From the NCBI GenBank assembly GCA_028287035.1, contig JAQBQL010000237.1:1-64000 (forward strand): DNA of 64,000 nt. The letters run 5' to 3'. Both the position numbers and the translations under genes were made by a program. The notes below the pieces were generated by a model. It was not told the origin of the DNA. It searched no databases and worked only from the letters and a program-made list of their open reading frames with translations. Positions 10,759 through 19,807 of this stretch are shown in pieces; position 1 is the first letter of the stretch, and the number at the start of each line of letters is the position of its first letter. This stretch comes from Labilithrix sp. Lineage in GTDB: Bacteria; Myxococcota; Polyangia; Polyangiales; Polyangiaceae.

Positions 10759-11398
10759 AGCCTTCACCGCGCAAGGTTCGCACGGTCTCGCTGCCCAGCT
10801 TCTTCCGGATGCGCGTCATCAGCACGTCGAGGCTCGCTGCGGCGGAGGCGTCGCCGCCCCGCCACACCTCGTCGAGGATCCTGCTGCGCGCGACGACCCG
10901 GCCCTCGGCCGCGGCGAGCACGTCGAGGATGTTCCACTCCTTCGCGGTGAGCGGCACCTCGCGGCCGGCGACCGTGGCGAGCCGCTTCGGAAAATCCAGC
11001 GAGACGTCGCCGCGTGACCAGGTGCGCGGCGCGGACCGGCCCGAGCGACGACCGAGCGCCCGGACGCGCGCCCGCAGCTCCGCGACCGCGAAGGGCTTGC
11101 CGAGGAAGTCGTCGGCGCCCGCGTCGAGACCTTCGACCCGCTGGTCGACGGCAGCATTCGCGGTCAAGAAGAGGATGGGCGTCGGGACGCCGCGGGCCCG
11201 CGCGCTGCGGCACACGTCGATGCCCGACCCGTCGGGCAGCCCGATGTCGAGGACGATGACGTCGAACGGGGTCTTGCCGATGTGCTCCTCGGCGGCGCCC
11301 GCCGAGGTGAGCGACGTGACGCGGTGGCCCTCGCGCTCGAGCGACGTCGCCACGAGCTCGAGCAGCTCGACGTTGTCGTCGACGACCAGGACGTGCAC
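10745..11398 (-). CDS. OmpR-family response regulator
   Basis: A 217-residue two-domain regulator. The receiver has the acidic pair DD at residues 7-8, phosphoacceptor Asp51 (IVLDIGLP), conserved Thr79 and Lys101 (LGKPF). The C-terminal winged helix (about 125-217) has the family signature RGDVSLDFPKRLAT, LTAKEWNILDVL and VRTLRGEGYALA. The start is GTG at 11398. It overlaps the cognate kinase gene, so the two form one operon. Targets cannot be identified from this window. Confidence 0.93.
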   Translation of the reverse strand: MHVLVVDDNVELLELVATSLEREGHRVTSLTSAGAAEEHIGKTPFDVIVLDIGLPDGSGIDVCRSARARGVPTPILFLTANAAVDQRVEGLDAGADDFLGKPFAVAELRARVRALGRRSGRSAPRTWSRGDVSLDFPKRLATVAGREVPLTAKEWNILDVLAAAEGRVVARSRILDEVWRGGDASAAASLDVLMTRIRKKLGSETVRTLRGEGYALA

Positions 11399-11494
11399 CC
11401 CGGGAAGATACCCGAACGCGCCTGCTCGTTCGGCCGCACTGCGTCGTCGGTTAGGCCGTCGTTCAGGTGTCTCGACGCGATTGCGTTCCGGCGC

Positions 11495-12316
11495 TCAGCG
11501 CGTCGCCGTGAACACCCACACCGACCCGTCGAGCGCGAAGGAGGGCCCGGCCGAGGCGAGCGTCTGCCTGAGCACGTCGCGCACGCGGCTTCGCGTGTCG
11601 TCGTCGAGCTCCCTCAGCATGCGCGCCGAGGGACCGATCCTGGTGACGAACTCGAGAGCGTCGTCGAGGTCCGTGCCGAGCGGCACCGGGAGGGTGAGCG
11701 CCTCGTGGGCGACGTCGCGGAAGCCGGCCGTTCCGAGGATCGCCGTCACCCGTGCGGGGTCCGCGAAGGCGAAGGGGCCCGGCGCGTCGGCCGGAGCAGG
11801 CGGCGGCGCGGGCAGCACGCGGAGCATCGCCGAGAGCGGCACGGCGAACCACGGGTTGTCCGCCATCGGCCGCCAGCACGCGAACGCGAGGATGCCGCCG
11901 GGCCGGAGCGCCGCGGCGAGGTTCGCGAAGGCGCCCGCCGGATCGTCGAAGAACATGACGCCGAAGCGGGAGACGATCGCGTCGAACGGCTCCCGCACCG
12001 CGTACGTCGCCGCGTCGTGCTCGACGAGCTCGAGGTTCGCGAGCCCGCGCGCGCGCTCGGCGGCGCGGGCGAGCATCGGCCTCGAGACGTCGAGGCCGAC
12101 CACGTGCCCCGCATCTCCGACGGCCTTCGCGGCATCGAGGGCGAGGTCACCGCATCCGCAACCCACGTCGAGGACGCGCTGGCCTGGAGCGAGGCGGGCC
12201 TTCGCGAGCGCCGCCGCCCCGAACGGCCTGATGCGCCGGTCCATGCTCTCCTGGAAGTCGACCCATCGCTCGCCGATCGGTCCGTTCCAGCTCGCGATCT
12301 CGCTCTCGTTCTTCAT
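11495..12316 (-). CDS. class I SAM-dependent methyltransferase
   Basis: A 273-residue methyltransferase of the UbiE/COQ5-like (Methyltransf_11/25) type. The SAM-binding motif I is VLDVGCGCG at residues 48-56, followed by GLDVSRPML, VSRFGVMFF and the post-motif ALRPGGILAFACW. The start at 12316 (MKNESEIASWNG) matches the usual beginning of this family; the frame further upstream is discarded. The substrate is unknown. It stands alone, divergent from the SOUL gene. Confidence 0.88.
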   Translation of the reverse strand: MKNESEIASWNGPIGERWVDFQESMDRRIRPFGAAALAKARLAPGQRVLDVGCGCGDLALDAAKAVGDAGHVVGLDVSRPMLARAAERARGLANLELVEHDAATYAVREPFDAIVSRFGVMFFDDPAGAFANLAAALRPGGILAFACWRPMADNPWFAVPLSAMLRVLPAPPPAPADAPGPFAFADPARVTAILGTAGFRDVAHEALTLPVPLGTDLDDALEFVTRIGPSARMLRELDDDTRSRVRDVLRQTLASAGPSFALDGSVWVFTATR

Positions 12317-12411
12317 GGTGGGAGGACGAACGTAGCAGCATCGACCGGTGGCCTCGCGTGCGTCGCGGAGCGGGGGAGGGGGCGGGCACATGGCGTGCAC
12401 GGCGCGGCGCC

Positions 12412-12963
12412 ATGAGGCGCTCGCTCCTCCCTGCGCTGTCGGTCCTCGCGGCGAGCTTCGGGGCCCGGGAGCTTCGGCGCGTGCTCGCGAGCCCGCCCCT
12501 GTATGCGGTCGAGCGACGCATCGGCGCCCTCGAGCTCCGCCGGTATCGCACGCGGTCCGTCGCCTCCACGTCGGTCGACCGGCCGCTCGTCGCCTCGCTG
12601 CAGGAGGGGTACGCGCGGCTCGCGACCATTCTCCCGCACGGCCCGCCGTTCACGACCACCCCCGCCGTCGACGGGGAAGGCGAGGGTGGATTCGTCGTCA
12701 CCATCGAGATCCCCGACCGTGAAGAGCGGTCCGCGCAGCCGCGGGTGCAATACGACACGCTCCCGGAACGCCGTGTGGCGGCCCTGCGCTTTCGTGGCGC
12801 GGTCGGGGTCGGGCGCGTGCGCCTGATGCGTGACCGCCTGCTCGACCGCGTGAAGGAGCTCGGGCTCGAGGGCTCGGGCCCGACGACGTTCGCCACCTAC
12901 GAGGCGCCCACGGCGCTGCCCGTCCTCCGCCGCAACGAGGTCTGGGTCGAGCTGCCGGACTGA
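12412..12963 (+). CDS. SOUL family heme-binding-like protein
   Basis: A 183-residue protein with a hydrophobic N-terminus (about residues 4-16) and the SOUL/HBP fold: YAVERRIGALELRRY, then LVASLQEGYARLATI, FVVTIEIPD, VAALRFRGAVG and the closing ATYEAPTALPVLRRNEVWVEL. Family members bind heme or other hydrophobic ligands. The N-terminus could be an uncleaved signal or anchor. The ATG at 12412 was chosen because the domain begins right after it. It converges on the small receiver gene with 13 bases between stops. Confidence 0.85.
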   Translation: MRRSLLPALSVLAASFGARELRRVLASPPLYAVERRIGALELRRYRTRSVASTSVDRPLVASLQEGYARLATILPHGPPFTTTPAVDGEGEGGFVVTIEIPDREERSAQPRVQYDTLPERRVAALRFRGAVGVGRVRLMRDRLLDRVKELGLEGSGPTTFATYEAPTALPVLRRNEVWVELPD

Positions 12964-12976
12964 GCCGCCGCCCGCG

Positions 12977-13447
12977 TCACGACGCGACGCGGCGGCGGAC
13001 GTCCACGATGCTGAGCACGGCGCGGACGAGCGCCTCGCTGCTGAGCGGCTTCGCGACGTGTGCGTCGAATCCCGCGTCGATGGCCCGGGCGGCATCCTCG
13101 AGCGAGGCGCTCGCGGAGAGCGCCATGGCGGGGATGGTCGCGCCCGCGGGCGTCTGGCGGATGCGCTTCAGCATCTCGAGCCCGTCGAGCTGCGGCAGCG
13201 AGAGGTCGCTCAGCACGAGGTCCGGGCCGAACGAGCCGAAGTCGCGGAGGGCATCTTCCGCGCAGGGGAGCGCAAGCACCTGCGCGCCGATGCGCTCGAA
13301 CACCTCGGCGAGGAGCTCGCGCGTCTCCGGCTCGTCCTCGACGACCAGCACGCGCACGTCCCGGAGCCGGAAGGCGCGCTCGCCCAGGTCTCCCTCGATC
13401 TCCTCGTCCTCCATGTCCTCGAGCTCGTCGTCGATCATCATCATCAT
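12977..13447 (-). CDS. stand-alone response regulator receiver
   Basis: A CheY-like receiver of about 156 residues. After an acidic N-terminal tail that begins with four Met codons, the domain starts near residue 32 (VRVLVVEDEPETREL). The phosphoacceptor is Asp81 (LVLSDLSLP) and the conserved Lys is Lys133 (HVAKPL). No output domain is present, so it acts by protein contact. The exact start among the four tandem ATGs (13447-13438) is uncertain. It is divergent from the first kaiC gene at 13558 and may belong to the same phosphorelay. Confidence 0.85.
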   Translation of the reverse strand: MMMMIDDELEDMEDEEIEGDLGERAFRLRDVRVLVVEDEPETRELLAEVFERIGAQVLALPCAEDALRDFGSFGPDLVLSDLSLPQLDGLEMLKRIRQTPAGATIPAMALSASASLEDAARAIDAGFDAHVAKPLSSEALVRAVLSIVDVRRRVAS

Positions 13448-13557
13448 CTGTGATGACCGATGAGCATGCACCGTGCCGGCGGCTGCGGCCACTTGCCAGT
13501 TTCCCGGGAGCCGTCCGCATGCAATGGTGGATCGCGCGAGAAGGATGAGGCAATTCG

Positions 13558-15144
13558 GTGGCTGAAGCGGCTGAAGCGACACGAGCATCGACGGGTGTAC
13601 CAGGACTCGACGCCATTCTCGGCGGAGGTCTCGTACCGGACTCGCTCTACATCATCTCGGGGCGACCGGGCGCGGGCAAGACGATCCTGGCCAACCAGAT
13701 CGCGTTCGAGCACGTCCGTGGGGGCGGCCGCGTCGTGTACGCGACGCTCCTCGCGGAAACCCACGCCAAGCTCATCGCGCAGATGCGCATGCTGTCGTTC
13801 TGCGACGAGACGCGGATCGGAGGCGAGCTCACGTACCTGAACGCGCTCGAAGCGGTCACCGAGCAGGGTCTGCCGGGTCTGCTGGAGCTCGTACGTCAGA
13901 TGGTGCGCGACAAGGGGGCGACGCTCCTCGTGCTGGACGGCATGGTCACCGCGGAGCGCCTCGCGAGCTCCGAGGCCGAGTACAAGCGCTTCATCAGCGA
14001 GCTCCAGACGTGGGTGGGCGTCGTCGGCTGCACCGTGTTCTTCGTCACGAGCAACGGGATGGGCGGCACGATCTCGCCCGAGCACACGATGGTCGACGGG
14101 ATCATCGAGCTGTCCTCGGAGACGTTCCGCATGCGGAACCTCCGCCACATCGCGGTCACGAAGCTGCGCGGCGCCGCGTTCGTCGAGGGCCAGCACTCGT
14201 ACCAGATCACGAACGACGGGGTGAAGGTCTACCCGCGTACCGAGACGACGGTGCTCGCTGACGTCGACATGTTCGAGACCGGCCGCCTCACGACGGGCGT
14301 CCCGGGCCTCGACCCGCTCCTCCAAGGCGGTCTCGTCGCCCGTTCCACGACGCTCCTCCTCGGTGCGTCCGGCACCGGCAAGACCGTGCTCGGCATGCAG
14401 TTTCTCACCGAGGGCGCGCGGCGCGGCGAGTCGTGCCTGCACTTCGGCTTCTACGAGCCCGTGGACAGCATCCTGTCCAAGGCGGCGCGGCTCGGCTTCG
14501 ACTTCGCGCGCTTCGTCGACGAAGGAAGCCTCGCCGTGCACTGGCAGCGTCCGGCGGAGGTGCGCATCGACGCCCTCGTGGCCGTGCTGCTCAAGATCGT
14601 CCGCGAGCGGAAGGTGAAGCGTCTCTTCATCGACGGCTTCGTCGGATTCCGTACGACGCATCCGACCGAGCGCATCTCGACGGTCTTCTCGATCGTGAGC
14701 GACATGCTCATTGCGGAGGGCGTCACGACGCTCATCTCCGACGAGACGCGCGAGCTCTTCGTGCGCGAGATCGAGATCCCGACCCAGAACGTCTCGGCGA
14801 TCTTCCACAACATCTTCTTCTTTCGCCACGTCGAGGTGGGGGCGCAGCTCCTGCGCCTGCTGTCGATCATGAAGACACGCGACAGCGCCGCGGACCGGCG
14901 CCTGTGGCGCTACGAGATCGGCGACGGCGGGGTCGAGGTGGTCGCGCCGTTCTCCCCGGACGACCATCACCTGATGCTCGGCGGCCCCACGAGCCAGCGG
15001 GGGGCGCCGGCGCTCGCGGAGCGCGGCGCCCGCCTCGAGGCAGGCTCGCGCGCGAAGCCGGGAGTCACGGTCAAGGCGCCGCGAGGCACCTCGGACACGA
15101 AGAAGAACGCCACCACCTCGCGCAGCCGCGGGAAGGCCAAGTAG
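13558..15144 (+). CDS. KaiC-like double-domain ATPase (first copy)
   Basis: A 528-residue RecA-superfamily protein with two KaiC domains. Walker A motifs are GRPGAGKT (35-42) and GASGTGKT (269-276); each domain opens with TGVPGLD. The catalytic Glu pair seen in clock KaiC is reduced to one Glu in domain 1 (AET, Glu67) and to FYEP in domain 2. At the place of the clock phosphosites (Ser431/Thr432 of Synechococcus) it has Ser413-Ala414. The C-terminal 50 residues are basic and disordered. The start is GTG 13558 with AAGGATGAGG upstream. A CheY-like gene follows after 4 bases. Likely a signalling ATPase rather than a full oscillator; this is inference. Confidence 0.9.
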   Translation: MAEAAEATRASTGVPGLDAILGGGLVPDSLYIISGRPGAGKTILANQIAFEHVRGGGRVVYATLLAETHAKLIAQMRMLSFCDETRIGGELTYLNALEAVTEQGLPGLLELVRQMVRDKGATLLVLDGMVTAERLASSEAEYKRFISELQTWVGVVGCTVFFVTSNGMGGTISPEHTMVDGIIELSSETFRMRNLRHIAVTKLRGAAFVEGQHSYQITNDGVKVYPRTETTVLADVDMFETGRLTTGVPGLDPLLQGGLVARSTTLLLGASGTGKTVLGMQFLTEGARRGESCLHFGFYEPVDSILSKAARLGFDFARFVDEGSLAVHWQRPAEVRIDALVAVLLKIVRERKVKRLFIDGFVGFRTTHPTERISTVFSIVSDMLIAEGVTTLISDETRELFVREIEIPTQNVSAIFHNIFFFRHVEVGAQLLRLLSIMKTRDSAADRRLWRYEIGDGGVEVVAPFSPDDHHLMLGGPTSQRGAPALAERGARLEAGSRAKPGVTVKAPRGTSDTKKNATTSRSRGKAK

Positions 15145-15148
15145 CGCC

Positions 15149-15517
15149 GTGGCGACCATCCTCGTTGTCGACGACGAGCGAACGATCGTCGAGACCGTCG
15201 TCGAGCTCCTCACCTGGGATGGTCACGTCCTCGTGTCCGCCAGCAACGGCGTGCGCGCCCTCGAGGCGCTCGCGAAGCGGCGCCCGGACCTCGTGCTCAT
15301 GGACTTCATGATGCCGCTCAAGGACGGCATCGAGACGCTGCGCATCATCCGTAACGATCCGCAGCTCGCCAGCCTGCCGGTCATCCTCATGACCGCTGCG
15401 CCCATGAGCATTCCGGCCGATGCCCCGCGCTACGACCAGCTGCTCGTGAAGCCCTTCAACGTCCAGGGCCTCCGCGAAGCGATCGAGCGGGTGCTCGGAC
15501 CCACTCCGATGCGCTGA
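15149..15517 (+). CDS. CheY-like single receiver cotranscribed with kaiC
   Basis: A 122-residue receiver domain: DDE at residues 8-10, phosphoacceptor Asp52 (LVLMDFMMP), Thr82 and Lys101 (LVKPFN). It starts with GTG four bases after the kaiC stop, so it is almost certainly in the same operon. Its last 62 bases overlap the end of the convergent histidine kinase gene. Probably a phosphorylated partner or output of the KaiC-linked relay. Confidence 0.9.
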   Translation: MATILVVDDERTIVETVVELLTWDGHVLVSASNGVRALEALAKRRPDLVLMDFMMPLKDGIETLRIIRNDPQLASLPVILMTAAPMSIPADAPRYDQLLVKPFNVQGLREAIERVLGPTPMR

Positions 15518-16550
15518 GTCGTCGCGGAAGGACCACGCGGAACACGGTGCCCTCGCCGGGGACGCTCTCGCACGTGATGGTCCCGTCGTGCGCCTCGACG
15601 AGGCGCTTCACGATCCAGAGGCCGATCCCGAGGCCCGCCTGACGGCCGGGTGCCGCGCCGCGGAAGAACCGGTCGAAGACGCGCCCGACGTCGCCGGCGC
15701 GGATCCCGCAGCCGCCGTCGACCACCTCGATCGTGACCTCGCTCGGGTCGCCCGTGAGGTTCACGGTGACGGGGCTGCCGGCGCCGTACTTGATGGCGTT
15801 GGTGAGCAGGTTCTCGATGACGGTCTCGAGGTGGAGCCGATCCCAGCGACCGGTGAGGCCGCCCTCGTCGTTCACGGTGATCGGAGAGCCCGCCCAGTCC
15901 GCATCCTTCCGGATCCGCTCGATGACCTCGGTGACGAGGGCGCCGAGGTCGCTGTCCCGGCTCTCGAGCTTCACGACGCCGGCGTCGTGGCGCGACACGT
16001 CGAGGAGACGCTGGGCGACGTCGGTGAGGCGGGAGACGGATTTCGCGAGCTGCTCGCATCGCGCGCTGATCCAGTCGCGCGGGATCTCGTCCACGGTGTC
16101 GCGAACGCGCATCTGCAGGAGCTCGACGCCCACGGTGAGCGTCTGCAGCGGCGCCCGCACCTCGTGGCCGACCATCGAGATGATGGCGGACCGTTCTGCC
16201 TCGAGCACGCGAGCACGGTGACGGCACGCCCGGGCCTCGAGGAGCGCGCCGACCTGGGCCGCCGCCGAACAGACGAGCGCCTCCGCGAGCGGTGACAGCG
16301 GCGCAGGGCCCCAGGCCGCGACCTCACCGATCTTCTCGCCGCCCGAGACGATGGCGCACCGGCTCTGGGCGGTGAAGTCGCTGCGCTCCGCCGGCAGGTG
16401 GAGCGTCCGTTCGGCCTCCTGCGAGACGTGGCTCGCGGCCACGCAGACGAGCGCGTGGTCATCGACGAGGTCGATGGTGCAGCCGTCGGCCGCAAGAGGG
16501 ACGAGGCTCGCCGCCACCTCCACCAGCTCCCGGTCGTCGCCCCGCGCCAT
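15456..16550 (-). CDS. soluble sensor histidine kinase with GAF-like N-terminus
   Basis: A 364-residue cytoplasmic kinase without transmembrane helices. Residues 1-110 look like a GAF-type sensor (CTIDLVDDHALVCVAAS ... IVSGGEKIGEVAAWG). The H box is VGHEVRAPLQ with His129. The ATP domain has ENLLTNAIKYG, DGGCGIRAGD and GLGIGLWIVKRL. The C-terminal 20 residues (after VFRVVLPRR) extend past the domain and overlap the convergent receiver gene. It may phosphorylate one of the stand-alone receivers nearby, but pairing cannot be read from sequence. Confidence 0.88.
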   Translation of the reverse strand: MARGDDRELVEVAASLVPLAADGCTIDLVDDHALVCVAASHVSQEAERTLHLPAERSDFTAQSRCAIVSGGEKIGEVAAWGPAPLSPLAEALVCSAAAQVGALLEARACRHRARVLEAERSAIISMVGHEVRAPLQTLTVGVELLQMRVRDTVDEIPRDWISARCEQLAKSVSRLTDVAQRLLDVSRHDAGVVKLESRDSDLGALVTEVIERIRKDADWAGSPITVNDEGGLTGRWDRLHLETVIENLLTNAIKYGAGSPVTVNLTGDPSEVTIEVVDGGCGIRAGDVGRVFDRFFRGAAPGRQAGLGIGLWIVKRLVEAHDGTITCESVPGEGTVFRVVLPRRLSASEWVRAPARSLRGGPGR

Positions 16551-16827
16551 GTCCCTTGGTTAACGTGGGGCCGGCGGGGTGGCCAGTGGTGGAAAGCCGC
16601 ATAGCTGCCGTGGAAACGCGCTGTGCGGGGAACGTCGCCACAAGACGTCAGTGCGCAACGGCGCGGCCACGCGGCGTGTGGCGACGCGTCGTTCGGCCCG
16701 CGGAGCAGCAGTTTCTGCGCGAATCCACGCCCTGGCGCGCGGGTCCGGACGTGCTCATGCGGCTCGGTTGAGCCAGTTGCCTATTCCGGCCGGGATTGGA
16801 TCCCGCCTTGCACTATCTCCGAACATC
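16551..16827. other. intergenic region, no gene seen
   Basis: 277 bases between the divergent histidine kinase and the GlsB-like gene. An open frame runs through part of it into the GlsB-like gene, but its residues are shuffled Arg/Ala/Gly with no domain. It should contain the promoters of both flanking genes; no clear sigma-70 boxes or repeats are seen. Confidence 0.4.
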
Positions 16828-17091
16828 ATGTCGATCATCCTCTTCATCCTGTTCGGTATCATTGCTGGTTTCCTCGCGCGCGCCATCATGCCGGGCCGTC
16901 AATCGATGAGTCTCGTCATGACCGGTCTGCTCGGAATCGCGGGCTCGTTCGTCGGCGGCTTCGTCGGGAGCATGTTCACGCACGAGTCTGTCCTCGACCT
17001 CCACACCTCGGGCCTCATCGGCAGCGTCATCGGCGCGCTCGTGATCCTCGCCATCATGGGGTTCGCGGGTCGTCGTCACGCCGCGGTGTAA
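16828..17091 (+). CDS. GlsB/YeaQ/YmgE family membrane protein
   Basis: An 87-residue, very hydrophobic protein of the 'transglycosylase-associated' GlsB/YeaQ/YmgE family. It has three glycine-rich membrane segments: about residues 1-20 (MSIILFILFGIIAGFLARAI), 29-47 (SLVMTGLLGIAGSFVGGFV) and 63-80 (GLIGSVIGALVILAIM). The start is fixed by the family's typical N-terminus. Members are often stress-induced; their biochemical role is unknown. The last 16 bases overlap the end of the convergent hybrid kinase. Confidence 0.9.
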   Translation: MSIILFILFGIIAGFLARAIMPGRQSMSLVMTGLLGIAGSFVGGFVGSMFTHESVLDLHTSGLIGSVIGALVILAIMGFAGRRHAAV

Positions 17092-19217
17092 CGCGCCAGG
17101 CTCGCGACGCTCACCGCCAGCTCGCTCGGGTTCACCGGCTTTGCCATGTGCATCTGGAACCCTTCCGCGAGCGCGCGCCTTCGGTCCTCCGAACGCGCAT
17201 AGGCGGTGAGCGCCAGCGCCGGTATGCGGCGCGCCTCGGCCCGAGGTAGCGTGCGGATCCTCCGGATCAGCGCGTAACCATCCATCTCGGGCATTCCGAT
17301 GTCCGACACGATGACGCGCGGAAGACGCTCCTCCGGCTCGGCCGCGAGCAGCCCGAGCGCTTCGCTGCCGTTCGAGGCGGCGGTGACGCTCGCCCCGCAC
17401 CGCGTCAGGATCGAGACCAGGAGCTCACGCGAGTCGTCGTCGTCCTCGACGACCAGCACGCGCAGCTTGTCGAGCTGGGTCAGTGCTTCGCTGCCGCCGC
17501 GCTCGCTGCCCGGCCCCGATTCGGGCGGAAGGGCGAGCAATGCGTCGTGTGCCACTGCGCGCGGCAAGCGCGTGGTGAACGTCGCGCCCCGTCCGGCGCG
17601 CTCGCTCGCGACGCTGATGCTGCCGCCGTGCAGCTCGACGAGATGCCTCGTGATCGCGAGGCCGAGCCCCAGCCCGCCGTGCTGACGAGAGATCGTCCCG
17701 TCGGCTTGCTGGAAGCGGTCGAACACGAAGGGCAGGAACGCCGGGTCGATGCCTTGGCCGTCGTCGGACACGATGATGTCGACGTTCTCCGGCCCGGGTC
17801 GCAGCGTGACGCGGATGGTGCCGCCGCGCGGCGTGAACTTCACCGCGTTCGACACCAGGTTCCAGACGATCTGCTGCAGGCGCGACTCGTCGGCGACGAT
17901 CCGTCCCTCGGCAGCGTCGATCTCCTTCTGCAGCGTGATGCCCTTCGCGTCGAGCGCGGGCTGGACCGACTCGATCACCGCGCGGATCACCTTGGCGGGC
18001 TCCACGCTGTGCACGTCGAGCCTCATCTTGCCGGACACGATGCGCGAGACGTCGAGGAGGTCCTCGATGAGCCGCGTCTGGTTGTCGGCGTTCCGGCGGA
18101 TCACGTCGATCGCGTGCTTCTGCCGCTCCCGCGGCAGCGTGCCCTGCGCGAGCATGCGCGACCAGCCGACGATCGAGTTGAGCGGCGTCCGCAGCTCGTG
18201 AGAGACGGTCGCGAGGAACTCGTCCTTGCTGCGGTTGCTCGTCTCGGCCTCGGCGCGCGCGCGCTCCGCGGCGGTGCGAGCGGCGCGCTCGGCCTCGAGC
18301 AGCTCGGCGCGCTCGGCGGCAAAGGCCTTCTGGCGCGTGATGTTCACGAGTGACATGACGCAGCCGCGGATCTCCTTCTTGTCGCTCAGGAGCGGGGCCG
18401 CGGAGCAGAGGACGTGCATCGGCGGGCGGCCCGGCACATCGAGCAGCATCTCGATGCTGTCGGCAATCTCGCCGGCGAGCGCGCGGGAGGCGGGATGACC
18501 GAGCCTCCCTTCCTCGTCGCCGTCGGCGCGGAGCGGAAAGGCCGTGAACACGTGGTGGCGCAGCGCCTGACCGGCCGCGAGCTCGCGCGCCGCCTGGCTG
18601 GCCCGCACGATGATGCCGTTCGGGTCACACACCACGAGCGCCTCTGCCGCCTGCTCGAGGATCGAGCTCGCGAGCCGCTCGGAAGCGACGATCTCCTCGC
18701 TCCGCTTCTGCGCGGTGAGGTTCGTGACGATCACCGCGACCCCCGCCTCGCCTTCGTCGTCGCCGTCATTCGGGCTCATCGAGAGGTACGCGGCCACCGG
18801 GAGGCCGCGCGCGCTGCGCAGCGTGATCTCGTCGGCGTCGTGCTCGGTGGCGCCGGCCGCGAGGAGCGCCTCGTACGCGGCGCGCGAGGCAGGGTCGACG
18901 AAGTCGGCGAGATGCCGGCCGCTGACTGCCTCGAGAGGCGCCGCCACCATGGCTGCGAAGGCAGCATTCGCATAGAGGACGAGTCCGGCCTTGCTGACGA
19001 GGAGCGCGCCCTCGTTCATGGTCTCGACGAGCCGCCGGTACCGGTGATCGGCGCCCTCGAGCGTGTAGACGCGCGGGCCGGTCGGGGTGGAGATCACGAG
19101 GGCCTCGATCTGGCCGGAGCGGATCGCCTCGAGCGTGTCCTCCGCCTCCTCGAGCCGGGCGCGCAGCTCCGCGATCTCGACGTCAGCGCTTCGGGGTCTT
19201 GCGGCGCGCTTTTTCAT
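17076..19217 (-). CDS. PAS-PAS hybrid histidine kinase of the kai operon
   Basis: A 713-residue soluble kinase. A coiled N-terminus (VEIAELRARLEEAEDTLEAIR) precedes the segment VYTLEGADHRYRRLVETMNEGA, a pattern I associate with bacterial kinases linked to KaiC. PAS domains lie at about residues 58-170 and 183-298. His340 is in the H box ATVSHELRTPLNS. The ATP domain has WNLVSNAVKF, DDGQGID and GGLGLGLAI. A C-terminal receiver (about 584-708) has phosphoacceptor Asp639 and Lys near AKPVN. ATG 19217 overlaps the first kaiB gene by 35 bases, tying it to the kai operon; it is the likely output kinase. Confidence 0.9.
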   Translation of the reverse strand: MKKRAARPRSADVEIAELRARLEEAEDTLEAIRSGQIEALVISTPTGPRVYTLEGADHRYRRLVETMNEGALLVSKAGLVLYANAAFAAMVAAPLEAVSGRHLADFVDPASRAAYEALLAAGATEHDADEITLRSARGLPVAAYLSMSPNDGDDEGEAGVAVIVTNLTAQKRSEEIVASERLASSILEQAAEALVVCDPNGIIVRASQAARELAAGQALRHHVFTAFPLRADGDEEGRLGHPASRALAGEIADSIEMLLDVPGRPPMHVLCSAAPLLSDKKEIRGCVMSLVNITRQKAFAAERAELLEAERAARTAAERARAEAETSNRSKDEFLATVSHELRTPLNSIVGWSRMLAQGTLPRERQKHAIDVIRRNADNQTRLIEDLLDVSRIVSGKMRLDVHSVEPAKVIRAVIESVQPALDAKGITLQKEIDAAEGRIVADESRLQQIVWNLVSNAVKFTPRGGTIRVTLRPGPENVDIIVSDDGQGIDPAFLPFVFDRFQQADGTISRQHGGLGLGLAITRHLVELHGGSISVASERAGRGATFTTRLPRAVAHDALLALPPESGPGSERGGSEALTQLDKLRVLVVEDDDDSRELLVSILTRCGASVTAASNGSEALGLLAAEPEERLPRVIVSDIGMPEMDGYALIRRIRTLPRAEARRIPALALTAYARSEDRRRALAEGFQMHMAKPVNPSELAVSVASLARYTAA

Positions 19218-19494
19218 GGGGTTCCGGAGGAAGGTCGAGGGCTGCGAGGACGTGTGCCGTGTTGCTCAGGTCACCCAGGATGCGCCGCACCGGCTCGGGC
19301 GAGAGCCGGACCAACGTGGGGACGGCGACGATCTGGGCGGTGCGTGCGAGCTCGGGCTGCTGGTAGACGTCGAACACCGCGAGCTCGAAGCGGCCGGCGA
19401 GGTTGCGATCGCAGATGGCGCGCAGGGCGGCGACCGCCTGGATCGACCGCGGAGTGGTCCCCGCAACGTAGAGGTGGAGCACGTAACGGTCCAT
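19183..19494 (-). CDS. KaiB-like protein 1
   Basis: A 103-residue KaiB-family protein with a thioredoxin-like fold. Landmarks: YVLHLYVAGTTPRSIQAV, FDVYQQPELA, then IVAVPTLVRLSPEPVRRILGDLSN. In cyanobacteria KaiB switches fold and docks on phosphorylated KaiC to sequester regulators. It lies 3 bases after the second kaiB gene and overlaps the kinase start. Two KaiB proteins for one KaiC suggests different partners or time points, an inference only. Confidence 0.92.
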   Translation of the reverse strand: MDRYVLHLYVAGTTPRSIQAVAALRAICDRNLAGRFELAVFDVYQQPELARTAQIVAVPTLVRLSPEPVRRILGDLSNTAHVLAALDLPPEPHEKARRKTPKR

Positions 19495-19497
19495 GGC

Positions 19498-19806
19498 TCA
19501 GCGCAGCGGCTTGAGGTTCAGCCCGACGAGGACGCGCTCGCTGTTCGTGAGGTCGCCGATGATGCGCTTCATCGGCGCGGGCAGCTTCCGGACGAGCGTG
19601 GGAATGGCAACGATCTGGTCGCCCGCCGCGAGCGTCGGGTTCTTCAGGAGATCGATGACCTCGATCGAGTAGCGGCCCTTCAGGTGCTCCTCGCAGATCC
19701 GTTTGAGGTGCTCGAGGGCCTCGCGCGATCGCGGCGTCTCGCCGGCCACGTAGAGGCGGAGCTCCCAGCGTTCGGGGGCGGGCTTGCGCGGCTTGGCAGC
19801 GGCCAT
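19498..19806 (-). CDS. KaiB-like protein 2
   Basis: A 102-residue KaiB-family protein: [55 protein letters not shown]. The Lys-containing KNP after the third strand and the GDL tail agree with KaiB. The start ATG at 19806 lies 1 base after the kaiC stop; the open frame upstream of it lies within kaiC and was discarded. It is about half identical to KaiB-like protein 1, a tandem duplication. Confidence 0.92.
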   Translation of the reverse strand: MAAAKPRKPAPERWELRLYVAGETPRSREALEHLKRICEEHLKGRYSIEVIDLLKNPTLAAGDQIVAIPTLVRKLPAPMKRIIGDLTNSERVLVGLNLKPLR

Positions 19807-19807
19807 C

